Part shown: in pieces, positions 26,901-39,900 of the stretch
How positions within the stretch are numbered: position 1 is the stretch's first letter
Layout of the letters: every line of letters starts with the position of its first letter
Origin: Mesaphorura yosii
Taxonomy: Eukaryota > Arthropoda > Collembola > Poduromorpha > Tullbergiidae
Reading direction: 5' to 3'
NCBI GenBank assembly: GCA_009869945.1
Contig: WIXG01000390.1
Span: forward strand, 1-64,000
Length of the DNA stretch: 64,000 bases
Position numbers and translations under genes: made by a program
Notes under the pieces: model-generated
The model's input: only the letters and a program-made list of their open reading frames with translations
The model's database searches: none
What the model was told of the DNA's origin: nothing

Positions 26901-29900
26901 GCCTATTCGCTGATGCCACTGATGGGCACTTTCAACCAATAACCTTGCTTACCTGACTGACTTCTACGCTCACGGCTAATTGTTCACAACGATGCGGTCA
27001 TCAATTTACGCTTCTTCTATTTTTAAGTTTTTTCTTCGTACACTGTATTTATTGTTTAGATTTCGGTCGTGCTCGAGATCTAAAGATAACATCACATGAG
27101 ATAAGTAGTGAGATGAAAATCGAGATTTAAAGTCGGCAAGCGGAGCTGATTCGGATGATTTGTTATGAGTTACTCATCTACGGCTGCATGCACTGCAATT
27201 CATTTGGCATTTTATGAGAAACTGAGTCAAATTGCCTAAGCCGTCTTTCATGAAATTTCTCAGTCTTAAACCCATTACATCGTCGTATTGCATTGTTATG
27301 CAAGGTAAAAGCTTTGCCTTTAACCCATCCTCCTTCTCCTGCTGCTGCTGGCTGACGAATCTTGACCTTAATGCACACTGTAGTCAGGGATTACCTCGCA
27401 ATTTAGATGAGGTGCAGCCTGCACGCACAAATGAGCCAAGCCTGTGATGATGAGGTGCGATTGCGACAGTCAGAAGGTTCACGGTTACCTCTCAATTTAT
27501 GAGCAATTTAGGTGCAATAAAAGAAGTCAGTTTATATGACGTGAGAATATAAACTCAAGTTATCAAATGTTTTCCTACATTTTACCAATTGTGCAAAATC
27601 AACCACTCACTGCCATAAACGATGCTGACGGACAATTGACTGTTTTCTCTCATAATTGTTGCGGTAAGATCTTTATATTTAATTGAACTGTTTACATGGT
27701 TAGTTGTTGCGGGTTGGTGCAGGGTTGAACCGCACTATGTTTATACACGGACATTGTTTATCTGTTTTTATTGCATCTGCTATACGCTGAACCTGATTCA
27801 ATTGTTTTTGCATAATTTGATGGTGATAAGTTCAGTTATGCCGTGCACTACACAACTCTGCTTTACTCTGTGCAAGCGTAATTAAACTGGTGCGGACAAA
27901 AAATTTCCAACCCGGACACCCTCTCGAGCATTGGTAATCTTACTCCGGTTTCATGCGACTGACTGTTCTCCACGGAAACTGCGTCAGTGATTTGTCCGTT
28001 ACTACTCGTATTTACGCGTAAAACATTAACCACAACCAATGACGTTTAGGTTAGAATTTGTCACACTCTCATTCTGGCATTTGGCACGTGTTTGGCAATG
28101 CGTAACGCGATGACGGCGCGTGCGAGCTTACAACTCCAGGATGTTTAATTTTGGAAAATCCAGTCTCATCCCCATCCTACATTGGTCTGTATTCGCTGCA
28201 CGCATCACGGCGTGAAATAATTTGCAATCCCAGACAAGAAACTCGAGCACAATATTCGCAGCCACTTGCAGTTATTTGTAACATCCAGTTTCTTGATCCA
28301 AAAAACTAGTCTCGCTATTGTTTTTCGTTTCCAGTGCTGGCTGCACACGTTTACTGTTTTTTATTACCAGGATTTTGATTGCCCTTTGCAGGACCTTTTA
28401 TTTTGCAAAGAGTGCATCGGATTTGATCATCATTATTAATAGGGGACGCAAAAACAAATAAGCGTTTGCTGACCGCTCGGCTACACAGACTAGGAATTGC
28501 ACTGTTTCTGGACCGGATTTTGAACTTTAATGGGCAGACGCCGGCATGAAAGACCGCTCGTCATGACGAGTCCGAGGTGTGCGGCACTTTTGAGGTTTGG
28601 AAGAGAAAAATGTTGTGACATCGACACTGTGACAAGACAAAGGCTAATGTTTTGAATCTTAATTAGCCTCGTCATGGAACCGCACAAACGCGAAATATGG
28701 GAAATACGAGCTCCTCGGAAAGAGATTAATTTGTGACGAGCAGAATGATGTAGCATGTCGCGAAATGAATTTGTAACTTTGCTGCGCGTCGCGATCATTG
28801 GGAAATACCTGGTTTACTGAGCAAGTGGAAACAAATCCCACACCAACAACAAAGCGGCAAAAGGCGCACTTTTTGTTCTTGATATCGAGATGATGATGAC
28901 AAACGTTAAGACGAGTTATCATGGATTGAGAGGGATACCCCAAAGCAAATCATAGCAATGATACTATAAATAACTACAATCCTTGCGAGACCTGGTCTGG
29001 TTGCTTCGCTAAGTGTCTACTCCAGACCATTTATAACAACAATGCCACGCACTTGAGTGAAGTGTAAATTCCAGCCAAGTTAAACCATGAAATTAAAAGT
29101 ACGCGTTTGGGATCAGGAAAATAATTGTCATTTGTTCCCTCGTATTGTTACCTTTTTGGGAATTCTTTGACGCGATTACGTTAAATTAGGACACGATTTG
29201 GGATTTTAATTCTACCACCTGCCATTGAGACATGAACATTCTGTAGCGAGGGGTTGCCTGTTGGAGGGTTCAAAGTACTTTCTCTCCTGTTATTGTTATC
29301 GTATTCGTTTTCTAGTGCTTACAAAGCCAGCCGACAGCGCGTCATTGTCGTGAGGGAGTGATTGCTGCTGCACAAGTCAGCATGAACTTGCAGCTTGTGC
29401 GTATTGGCAAGTTAGGAAATTCCTAGAAAATGTTAACAAACGAAACCAGTGCGAAAGGCAATATTTGACGTTAGTCACCTGTCAATATGTGGACAGTCTA
29501 GCCATGGAGCAAATGAGCCTGCTCAATTATTAGCCTGCCTCGAGTTTTACACAGCACATTGTTGGCTAACAATTTTTTTTGACCCGGCCACGCTGAGCAC
29601 GTTATAGCGATCTATTACATATTGTGTTATGAATAAATACTCACGAGCCTTAAGTGTTCTCAGCCAGCGTGCTGTTGTCAAGAAGTGGTAACGAGTCGTG
29701 CTTGTGTTGCTAGCCGGTCGGTCGCATCATTTCATGTCAAGGAGCGGCTAAAGCCAAGAGGCTGTAAACGATTTGAATTAAACATTGATATTTGATGAAA
29801 ATCGTGTTGCTGATGTTGACCGACACCGCAACTGTACGTGCGAGTGCTCATGACTAAGAAGAATACCCCATCCTGTCAATATTGACAATTCACACCTGGA

Positions 29901-32900
29901 CTACGTCACAAATGAGCTGTAGCGATACGGGTACCGTCTGTAATGGATACTCGAGACATTACATCACGTTTCGTGTAAGTAACAAGACTTTAATTGCTGC
30001 TAACTGGCAACTGAGGCAATTACATCAAGACATTGAACATAGGGTGAATGAGTGGGTGTCTTAATGTATGCATCGAGCATACGAAAATTACAAATATAAT
30101 ACGATTATCGCCGCCAGTACTTCTAGGAAGAGACAAATTTACATCAATTGACTTCAAAATTTTTGTTTACTTTGTGGAGTTTAACCTGCGTAATTTTCGT
30201 AACTGTTCTGGTCGGATCAATCAACGTTGCTCCGTCGAATTGCCCTTTCAAAGAAATTGAGGAGTCTCAATCGCAATTAAAACCAGTCTTGCTACCTCTC
30301 ACTGCAACAGTTCCGTTGGGATGATATTGCTACAGTTATGCACGTGTGCTCCTGCTCTGCAAATTCTGTAAAGGGGTTTTTCCTATCTTATATCGAAAGA
30401 TTACGTTATTTTACTTTTGCACTGTCAAAGACCACGCACGGAGACAAAATGCTGAGCAGCTCACGCAAAAAAAACTTGATTAGCCGCTGATGATCGTATT
30501 TTTTAATGTCCTGGAATTTATGATGCAGTTAACACGCACAAAAGTTGCCGGTTGGCAACACACATGCTACGGGAAGGCATGAGCACAAGGGATTCTCCAC
30601 GTTGACTACGCACAACTGCCATAACGTGAACTCCGGCTCGGGATGGAGTGAACTTTCGGCTAAGTTATCAATCTGAAGCTTGCCGGCGACCTGTCAAACC
30701 GAGTGGAAGGGCGAACTGAGAGATGCCAATAACCAAATACCGTGGCCACCATTCAGCAGCAGCAATTATTCACGATACTCCACTGTTGCAATGCTATGAG
30801 CTGATATCATAAATATTTCTTACCACCTGTCAAAGTGTCATCTCGCCCGGTCGAAATTATATTCCTTTGACCTCTCGCTGCTTCATGGCGTCTACGCATG
30901 CAATATCATTAACCGGTAACTTGGCGAGTCACTCTATTAACCATCTGCTACCATTTCCACAAGCAGCACCGAAAAGGAAGCAAATGTCTTTTGCACTCTT
31001 TAGGAACACGAACGCCAAACCCTTTAAAAGGTTAATTAGGAGAATAAACTCGAGTGGCTGTGATGATTGGAATGTCGGCTGGTAGAACGAGGAACTCAAA
31101 TCGTAAATAATTTATGATTTTTTACTGTGATCCACAGGAGGAAATTAGTCGTGAAGAATACATTCGAGCTTACAGCAAATACATGTCTAATGTGAGGAAT
31201 CGGAGGCTTGCAGAGAAGTCGACCATCGACGCACTGACGCAGCGAGAAAGAAGAAAGAAATTTCGAAAAACGGTTCAGTTTTTCGACAACTTGAACAAAG
31301 GTAAGAAATCATTCAAATGGTATTTGTCGGCCAATTTCTGCTTTCGCTTTGCATTGCTTTGGAATTCTCATTCTCGATCTTGGGCAGAGCACGTAAATCC
31401 GTGCTCGTGATCTCATCTTATTCTTATCTTGGTAATTATCGTAAATCAACGGAGAAACATGATGTTACTGTCGGCTAGCGCCTGACCCGATGAAATCATG
31501 CCTCTGAAATTCCGTGATGCTCGTGTGGCAGCCGTACCATCGGTCAGCTGATCAACAATGTACAGAAATAGAAATGAATGATAGGTATATCGCTGTAGGC
31601 GATGTGGTGTGAACATCATCCCGACACTTTCATTTGAATTCTTCAGAGCCACACTTCCATCTCGGGTCAAGGTTCATGTCGCCGATGTCAAACTGTGCAC
31701 TGCCAACTGTCATTCTACAGGGCTGGCAGACTGATTGGCAATATTTCTATTTATTGCAATATCTCATGTCTGCGTGGTCATGCTTTGGGTATCATTTGCA
31801 ACCTAAGGTCTGGTTCAAAGTTGCTTTACTTAGTGTGCGCTTAATTTTACACAACTCAAGTAAATGCTTTGGTGTAAGTATGGAACAACTTCTGTAGCCT
31901 GATTTGAGATTAGTTTAATTTAAACGTTCGTGGATGATGAAATCAGACAGTTGAGGAAATGCGATCGTTTGATGAGAAAAGTTGGCCTGGTATTCCTAAT
32001 TCACAAGCGTAGCGTCTCGAACCATGTGCAGCTGTGTAAGAATGCACCAAGTCATGCGCGACTTACATGTCCAGATGCACATTCAACGTCTCGAACTGTA
32101 CTCGTAAGAGACGTACAGTCAGCACAATTGCGAGTTTCTGGAAGCTATTCCTCGCTGGCGAAGGGAATATATTGCGGAGGCTCGAGAAACATGAAACCTA
32201 GGTTTCAAAATTAACACAAAGAAGTAATTTAAGACTGCACAGGTCCTAGGTCGTGGAACCAAAGTCCAGCTTGACAGAAACTTACTGCGACTGCAAGCAC
32301 GGGGTGAACTTATGTTCAACGTGCCGCTTCCTTTGCGTGCTGGTCAAATTCGCTGCATGGTGACGAAAACCTTTGTCTTTCGAAGGAGTGACTGATTAAA
32401 AAGTGTTTATTCCAACACGGAGCTTGATTATGTCAATGCTATGTTTATTGCAGTATTTTGCGCTAAATGCTTATTTTTGACGTGGCGAGTTTTATTCATT
32501 TGCCATACCTTTATTCTTATCGTTTTAGTTTATTTCTACATCGTCAAGCAGAGGAAGTCATAAAGCACTCGGAAATCTGTGTCCTCTCTGTGCTTACAAA
32601 TGGATCCCCTTTGTTCATTGAACTTGCCAACTCAGACAGTTCGCAATAAATCAGAAAGTCTATCAATTTTATGTTGCTTGTGGCTAGACCACAATTGCAG
32701 GCCCAGCCATTTCTGCACCAGACATAATTCTCGCACACAGAAAAATGAGACAAAAGTTCTTATCTTAATTTGTCAAGGCAAAAGAAGTCGTGTGCGTAAG
32801 CGATAAGTGACTGCTCGTTGCAAAAAAGGATCTGATCACACGGGGTTTTAAACATCGCCCGCGTGGGGACATATGACGTGTTTTGACTCAGATATTTAGA

Positions 32901-35900
32901 TTAGATTGGAGAGCAATATACTCTCTCGCACGAATTAATTGCCTCTACTGTGGCTGGATGATGAGCCAAAACCAGAAAATTACATACCGGATTTGGCCGA
33001 GGCTCACCACGAACGCGTGAGCGTGATCATGACGGGCACGCTAAGACAAGAAATATTCTCCAGCAGTACTAACTGTACGTTGTATACAGCAAATCGTGCC
33101 GCTTAACTGTGCACTGTCCGTTTGGCCTGGGCTGCACTGCACGCGAAGAGTGATGGGGAAATCCAGTTAGAAAATCCACTCACAAAAAACATAAATATAT
33201 TCACAAAACCTGATCTCCTTACTGTATTATGGTTACCCTCATTTTTTGCTGGATAAAATCGGCAATTTCTTTTTTGCCAACTTTATCCGGTATATCATGC
33301 TCTCGGGCTCTTGTTCTCGTGCGACAAGCTGCGAATTTCTTAATTCAGTGGCTTAACCTATGTCGGGAGACGTTTCGCTGACTTTATGCGAGTAACTTTA
33401 TGTTCATCTTCAAGTAATTTCGGATCAATTCCTGAAAGATAAAATTTTAATTACCCTGGCCGGTCACGCTGCAAAGTGCTTACCGACAGTCATACGATCA
33501 ACTCCAAAAGCTACTCGAGAAAGACATCGACAACCAATTTTGACGTCATTATAGCAATGCGTCGTTGCTAATTTTTTTGTATTAATAGTGTGCACAATAA
33601 AAAAAAATCTCATGTTGAAATTGAGCATCGATGGCAGACTATGAGCAATATAAATAACTGAACTTGTTTGCAGACTAAAGTTGTTCCAATAAAAAGTATT
33701 CGAATAAATTCGTTTTGGAGATGCATCAATATTTATAATGATATATTATCTGCAGCATATAGGAAGCTCCATTTTTGATGCTCGATTTGATAACAGCCTT
33801 GCAAAATACCGGATTTAATTTTTTTTCAATTTATTCGCTCACATTTGTCTTCCCTGCCTTTGATTCTTCATCTTCAATTGCCAGTCTAGCCAATCTTCCT
33901 CGTCTTTCTAGTGCGATTACGATTGTACTTGGTGCATCTGCAAATTTCAAATAATTGTTCATATAACAATTTAGCAAAAGAGTACAGAACTTGCATAATT
34001 GGTAGAAGGTCGCAGCTTATAATTCCTATTAATTTAAATGCAGAATTCTGCAGGCATTTTTCCTGAATCTTATATCCGAAGGCATTTTGTACTTCCGTTT
34101 GCAGCAACAATCACTTCATGAGGTGCTGACGGGTTGAGATTTTTTGTCACTACTGTGAACAGTGAACTGCAAGGCAAAACTTGTAATTATGGATCTTAGA
34201 CAATGCACTTGCGGACAGGCACCATAAATTATTGCACAAAAGTCTCAAACCGGTAGTCGACCGACAATTTCTCAGCCTCATCACAAGAATAAATGCAACA
34301 AGAATTCATCTTTTGCAAATACTTACATAATAATTATATTCTGGTACTTAGTGATTATCATCATCGTTCGTCCGATGCACATATCATGGTCGGAATCTGC
34401 GATACATCAGTCATCCCGGTGCAATGCAAAAAGTTGACAATCTAAGGGCATCAGCATCAGCTGCTCGTCCCGAGTTGTGTCCATTGTTCTCGCCTCCATT
34501 CCACTGCGAAACAACTTTTGCTTGAAGAATTCTTGCAAATATCCAGTTTTCGTCGCAACGAAGATCTCCCTGAGATTGTGACCGAAGCTTGCAGAATAGA
34601 ATGCGATGATTATCGATAATGAATCGCTAAGCCTCTGCTGAAGTACAGACGCTTCATGAAATGAGTAATGGTTTATCTTACGCAATGTGTTATTAGAGGT
34701 TATTCCTTCAAGATGATTTTCACAGCCAGCAACACTCGTTCGCTGGCCCTTTTCTCTTCCGTGTTATGATTTGTTTCTTCAGCTTGCCTTCCTTTAAAAT
34801 ATACAGAATTGGCAAACACGGATGCCTTTATCAACACCACGTTGAACGTCATTTTCAACTTACACCTGATGCAGTAAAATCGTGTCTTTAGTGTTCGTTT
34901 TGCGCCATGACCCAAATTACGTGACGTGTGAGAGTTTGTCGTCCGCTGTGTATTAATGCACGATCATAATATCATGGTTACCTGAATTTTAGAACGGTGA
35001 TGTTACACAGACCACAAGCTTGTCTGTGAATTCATATTAGCACGTCTGTGAAATGGCGAGACAGGAAGCGGTGCGTGAACTTTTCGTTTAGCGTCACGTT
35101 CATGACCGCGCTTCAGGGGCAAACTTTTCTCAAATTTGGTCTGCAGACTATACTCGAATGCGTGGCTAAGCAATTTGTCACTCAACTAAAAATAACCTCA
35201 ACATAATCTTGCTGTTCGCTGGCAATCTCATTACTTACGTATTTAATGAGTTTATGAATGAGTCATCTGCTGCATTGACGCTCGGCATATTTCAGTCACC
35301 GATTCTGGTGAACCCCCACACTCACTTTGGTTCTATTTTTCGGCGCAAGCTGAGTGAGTCATAGTCATACGGCTAATTCACCGCTCGAACACAATACACT
35401 GACATTTTCAGTTAACAATTTGACTTTTGAATGGAAAGCACGTCTTATTGTTCGTCTACTTTTACTCCGAAACGCGGAAGCCGAACAGAAGCTGTCTTTC
35501 GCCAAGAGTCCATTGTTTTCGGTTGACATGAAATAGAAGCCATAGACGAAATGAAACTCTTGACGTTCTACAATTCTTTCGGGACACACACCTGCAATTT
35601 TTGAGGTCGGACGTGCCTTAGCATTACATATTTGAGTTTCCCCAGACGAGCGCCCCTGCCAACTAAATCATGTGGTGTCCAAACAAGTCATACACATTGC
35701 ATGCTACATTTGGACAAAAATACTTTGCACCGACTAATTATAGGAGGGAATGTTATTTCTACGGCTCAACTTCGACAATTTTGTCACCACATAAGTGTTT
35801 ACTCTCATGACTAATTGCAAGTTCGTGCAGTTAGGTCGGAAGTTATTCCGATGCGTTACACGTTTTTCATTTCTCTTGTTTTAAACCTGTCAAAGATGCA

Positions 35901-36978
35901 ATCTTTACATTTCTCTCATCATCATTTACGACTTACGTGAACGTACACAACTCCTTCCGATTTTCTACTGAATGAAACTATTTTTAGAGTTCATGTATGA
36001 CAAGAGTAGGAGCACGAGAGATCAACAAACGCACGACAAAATGTGCAACGTGCATTTCACATTCAGTGCACTCGTACAAAATTTCTTTGCCTGAACTATA
36101 CGCTTGAGCTACGCTGCTTATCTCATTGAAGGAATGCAATTGTGGCATCTCATTTTGCAAAACCTTTTAATAATATTTTGTTTATGTTTGCAGGAACCAA
36201 CCAGACCACTTTCGATTTTGACAAGGAAGCCGTGTTAGAGCGACAACTGATGTTTGACATCAACTTTTCTCATTATTACGATACGGCGGAGGTGCGCGTT
36301 CGACAGGCGACTCTTTACCTGCCAACCGGTTGCTACCTGCGAGAGGACAGCAGCATCGACGAACAGAACGCTGTGGATCAGGTGGACATCACGAACAATG
36401 TGACATATTGGATTAATCACGCCAAGGGTTCGTCTCATCACTCTTTCATCGTGACAGCCGAATGCTTGTCGTCGGCAAAAGCGGCGGCAGGGTCAACGGG
36501 GAATTCAAACGGCTACATCAAAGTTGAAGCGAAGCTGGCGCCGAAGGAAGAGTTGCGGAATCGTCGCTCCAAGCGCGCAGTGGGACGGGCGCAGATTGTC
36601 GGAGTTCGTGATCTTCTGAGCCGAGGCAAGGCGCGAGACTGTTCAGAAACCCGCCACGGGAGAACGTGCTGTCGTAAACCACTGCGGGTTGACTTTGATG
36701 AGCTTGGGATAAAAGATTTGATCCACGAACCGAAAGCATTCGACGCGTACACTTGTAGCGGTAGATGTAATGCTGCAAAGCGCGTGGCGTACGCATCCAC
36801 ACACGCATTGATCCAACAAACTCTTCATAAAGCATTTGGCAAAGACCGAATCCAGAAGCCGTGTTGTGCCCCGATGGAACTGGGCTCACTCGACGTGATT
36901 CACACTGTTCCTGGAGAACACAGACTTGAAGTCACGACGATACATGATGCAGTTGTGTTACGATGTGCTTGCTCGTAA
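23909..36978 (+). CDS. TGF-beta superfamily ligand precursor, 3 exons, 400 aa
   Basis: Exons: 23909-24163, 31138-31300 and 36194-36978. Splice sites are GT-AG and the phases (0, then 1) close to 400 aa. The ATG at 23909 is chosen because a signal peptide follows at once (MSLIIAVCFVSLLFCYGV). The frame stays open upstream, with another ATG at 23807. The prodomain spans about residues 22-267, has four N-glycosylation sequons (NAS, NQT, NFS, NVT) and ends in a furin site RSKR (264-267). The mature part is 133 aa with nine cysteines: C-x8-CC, CSGRC, a CC pair and terminal CACS. This is the nine-cysteine pattern of TGF-beta, activin and myostatin-like ligands, including the inter-chain cysteine. 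IHEPKAFDAY resembles the TGF-beta knuckle. The usual two tryptophans before it are replaced (GIKDLIHEP). The subfamily is unresolved; a divergent maverick, myoglianin or activin-type ligand is possible. It should be secreted and signal through type I/II serine kinase receptors. Confidence 0.93.
24164..31137 (+). other. TGF-beta gene intron 1 (6974 nt)
   Basis: The donor is GTAAAG and the acceptor is TCCACAG. It separates the signal peptide and first 85 residues from the middle of the prodomain. No conserved exon, RNA gene or long repeat is seen inside. A 14-bp perfect palindrome (CTCGTCATGACGAG) occurs at about 28557-28570. Long first introns often carry enhancers, but none can be identified from sequence alone. 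Confidence 0.75.
31301..36193 (+). other. TGF-beta gene intron 2 (4893 nt)
   Basis: The donor is GTAAGA and the acceptor is TTTGCAG. It is phase 1 and splits a glycine codon between LNK and TNQ. No coding exon is recognised in it. It contains a compact imperfect hairpin at 33251-33288. Otherwise I see nothing that stands out. Confidence 0.75.
33251..33288. repeat. 15-bp imperfect inverted repeat in TGF-beta intron 2
   Basis: The left arm 33251-33265 and right arm 33274-33288 pair with 2 mismatches in 15 around an 8-nt T-rich loop. The stem is short, and a chance origin is possible in a 64-kb window. Confidence 0.45.
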
Positions 36979-36989
36979 AGAGAAAGAAT

Positions 36990-36995
36990 AATAAA
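36990..36995 (+). promoter_or_regulatory. Polyadenylation signal of the TGF-beta gene
   Basis: AATAAA begins only 12 nt after the stop codon, which would give a very short 3' UTR. A second AATAAA at 37219-37224 could serve as a distal site with a 3' UTR of about 250 nt. Confidence 0.5.
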
Positions 36996-39900
36996 TACAA
37001 AGTGTGTAGACAAAGGAAACACGCACGATTTTAGGCGGAATTCTTGCCCAAAACAAAACAAAGATAGGAGCCGATCTCCAATTTGAGCTTTTACACGTTT
37101 TCATATATTTTTGTAGAAGTCAAGGTAAATATTCCAGGGCGTGAAAAGCATCTCACGGAAGTTCTTCGATCTCTCCTTCGTGCAGGGTTTCTTTTGTTTG
37201 GAGCTGAATTCCATGAACAATAAAATTGAGACGGACAAACCAGCCACGCCAACCAATTGTAACGTGACATACTTTATTATTGTGACTATGAACTGTGATG
37301 AAAGTCTGACGATATCTTAGAACAATGTGAATCTCTCCTCGATTCTAAATAACTTATATTTTTGATTTACAAACTGCAAGTGTATTTACTTTTGTTGAGC
37401 CACAACACGCATGGCAGACAAGAGGAAACATATTTTTATTACACTTTAAGATTGACATCATGAATACGCAAAAGACTGTTGATGAGTACAAGAAGAAATC
37501 CTAATGACAATGTAATTATTAATTTAAGTTGCCATTCTTTATTAGCACGTAACATTAACGCCAGAGTTTTCTTCTCAAGAATGTAAATTGCAAAGTCTAG
37601 TCCCTGCTTCCCTTCATTTGCGTTTTACGCGGCTGCCGAATGGACAGAATACAAAGTGCGGTTGGAGAGTTGAAAGTACTGAAAATTCACTGCCGCTAAT
37701 TCACGAATAATTAACCTAAGGTTCGAGTCTCATGATGGCAGTTGATTCATCGGTTCACATTTTGGAAATTTCTATCTAAAATTGCCCGAATGACTAAAAG
37801 ATGAAGAGTTTTTTTTGGATCCTTGCGTGAGGGAGAGTATGTTCCACTGCACTGAATTTATAATCCTCGATGTTAGACGATGGGAAACTAACGAGCTTGT
37901 CATTCAATGTGTAATACATATGAGGTCTGTTAAGGATGATTCAACCTTTGAGCCAATTAAATTGTAAATAATTTGGACCAACAACTATTTGGAATTTGCT
38001 ACACTAGAATTTGGTATTGTTGAAATAATAATCACTCATGCATTTGAAATGAGTATCGTTGTTGTAATTATAGCGCAGTCGCAAGACGAGCTTTAAGAAC
38101 TTCCTGTCAAAGTGCCCGACGCTCAGGGAAAACTCAGGCGGCTCGACTCCAATTCTTAATCACAGCTTTCTTTCCCCGTGTGAATCAGTAAATTGAGCCA
38201 ATTTCTTACTGTGATAAATTCTTTATTACAAAACTGCAATTTGCATTCTTTGCTTCACAACAATATTGTTTGGCTTTAATGATCAATGTGATTTATTGAT
38301 TTAAATGGTAATTAAATTCTGCAATTCCTTCCTTATCCTCTTTGTTCTGTATTTCCTCGTCGCGTAGTGTATACCATTGCCCCTTCTTTTCCTCTGGTGA
38401 CGACCGTTGTCGTTTGTCACTTACTTTTGGATGTTACTTGTACGTGTATTCTCACCCACATACTCTACGTACTGTAATTTATCAGTCTCTGCACTGCACT
38501 TTAATGCTAAGTTTATGCAATTATGTAAACAATTTTTTGCAAGAAAGTTCTGTTTCTTGAGTTGTGTTATTCATATTGAATACTAAACTGTAATTTCAAT
38601 GAAATATCATCCTAATGCTTTACTTACTTCTGTACATAAGTCTTTTAGTTGTACTTTTTGTATCGAATCGAATTATATTTTAGTCTATTATACTATTTAA
38701 CTCGTTGTTTGCACGCGTTTTTGTAAATTTGATAATTTATTTTATGACTTGACTAGGATTATTGTATTCTGCACTGTTTTGCATTGTTACAAGTATTATA
38801 CTCACGGTGACTCTTTTTACCTTAAAAGCGTATGTTTCGGCAAGGCTCGTGAGCAGCGAAATGGGGTACTGAGTTCGTAAGCTTTGAGATCAACAATTAC
38901 AAGAGAGATTGAAATAAAAGAGATGTACGATCTAGAAGATTTTAAGATTGAGGAAGAAGCCGTCTGTCTTTTGACTTCTTCATAGATGACTTAATTAAGC
39001 AATGTGCTGATTATTCTAAGACCCAAGTCCTTTTTCGATGTAAAAAAGATTAATAAATTATTATCAAAGAATTTACGATTTGTTAGCCGAGTCGTCTTGA
39101 TTTTATTAGACTTGAAAATTGAATTCTGCATCCAGCAAAGAATCCGCCTCATATGTGCATTCCAAATTACGTAATTCGTCCTGGATTTTGAAACATTGCT
39201 TGTCGTCTCACCTGAAGCGAGTTGAAGTTACATCTGATCCACGTACTGAAATCGAATATTTTGAGCTTGTATTACGAAAACCATGCAGCTCTGAACCTGG
39301 TACTAGAAATTCTAACTACAAAAACAACAAAGTAATAAAGTATGGCATGGCCTTTCTTTTATTGAGTTGTCACACTTGAAAGATATTTAACACGCACAAC
39401 CTAAACGACGATGGTTGAGCGGTACGCCCTGGCACGAAACGTAAAGTTGAAGAAAGCATAAATCAGAACATTTCATACCGGCAAATGCTAAACTTCTGCG
39501 TAAAGTGTGCGCGTTATTGCCGTTGCATATTGCTTATGACAAGCTTCGTAAAACTCGGTATGAACACTCAAGACAGCTTCATTTTCCAGATTTTCTGGGC
39601 GATTCTTCCTTGACACTGCACTGTCTGTTGCCTTCACTGCGTTGTCACGGTCAAATCGCCTGTATCACGTTACCGGCTAGCCAGACGACTTGTCCTCTTT
39701 TGCATATTTTACGAGTATCGTAAATTAAATTCACTACAAAGTCATCCCGGCCCGGTCTCCAAACGAGCAACTTCTTTAACTTCGCATTTGCCATGGCCAT
39801 ATTGGATAGAAATTGAGACATAAAGCTGTCGCAAGCCAAAGTCTACGTTCTATGACTCGTAATTACCCAAGATTCAAGATTATATTACGCAACGCAACTT

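Noticed and set aside
36513-36889. Minus-strand ORFs of 95 and 123 codons
   Set aside because: They are shadows of the TGF-beta mature-domain exon.
37720-37730. B-box-like GGTTCGAGTCT
   Set aside because: There is no A box at tRNA spacing and no cloverleaf.
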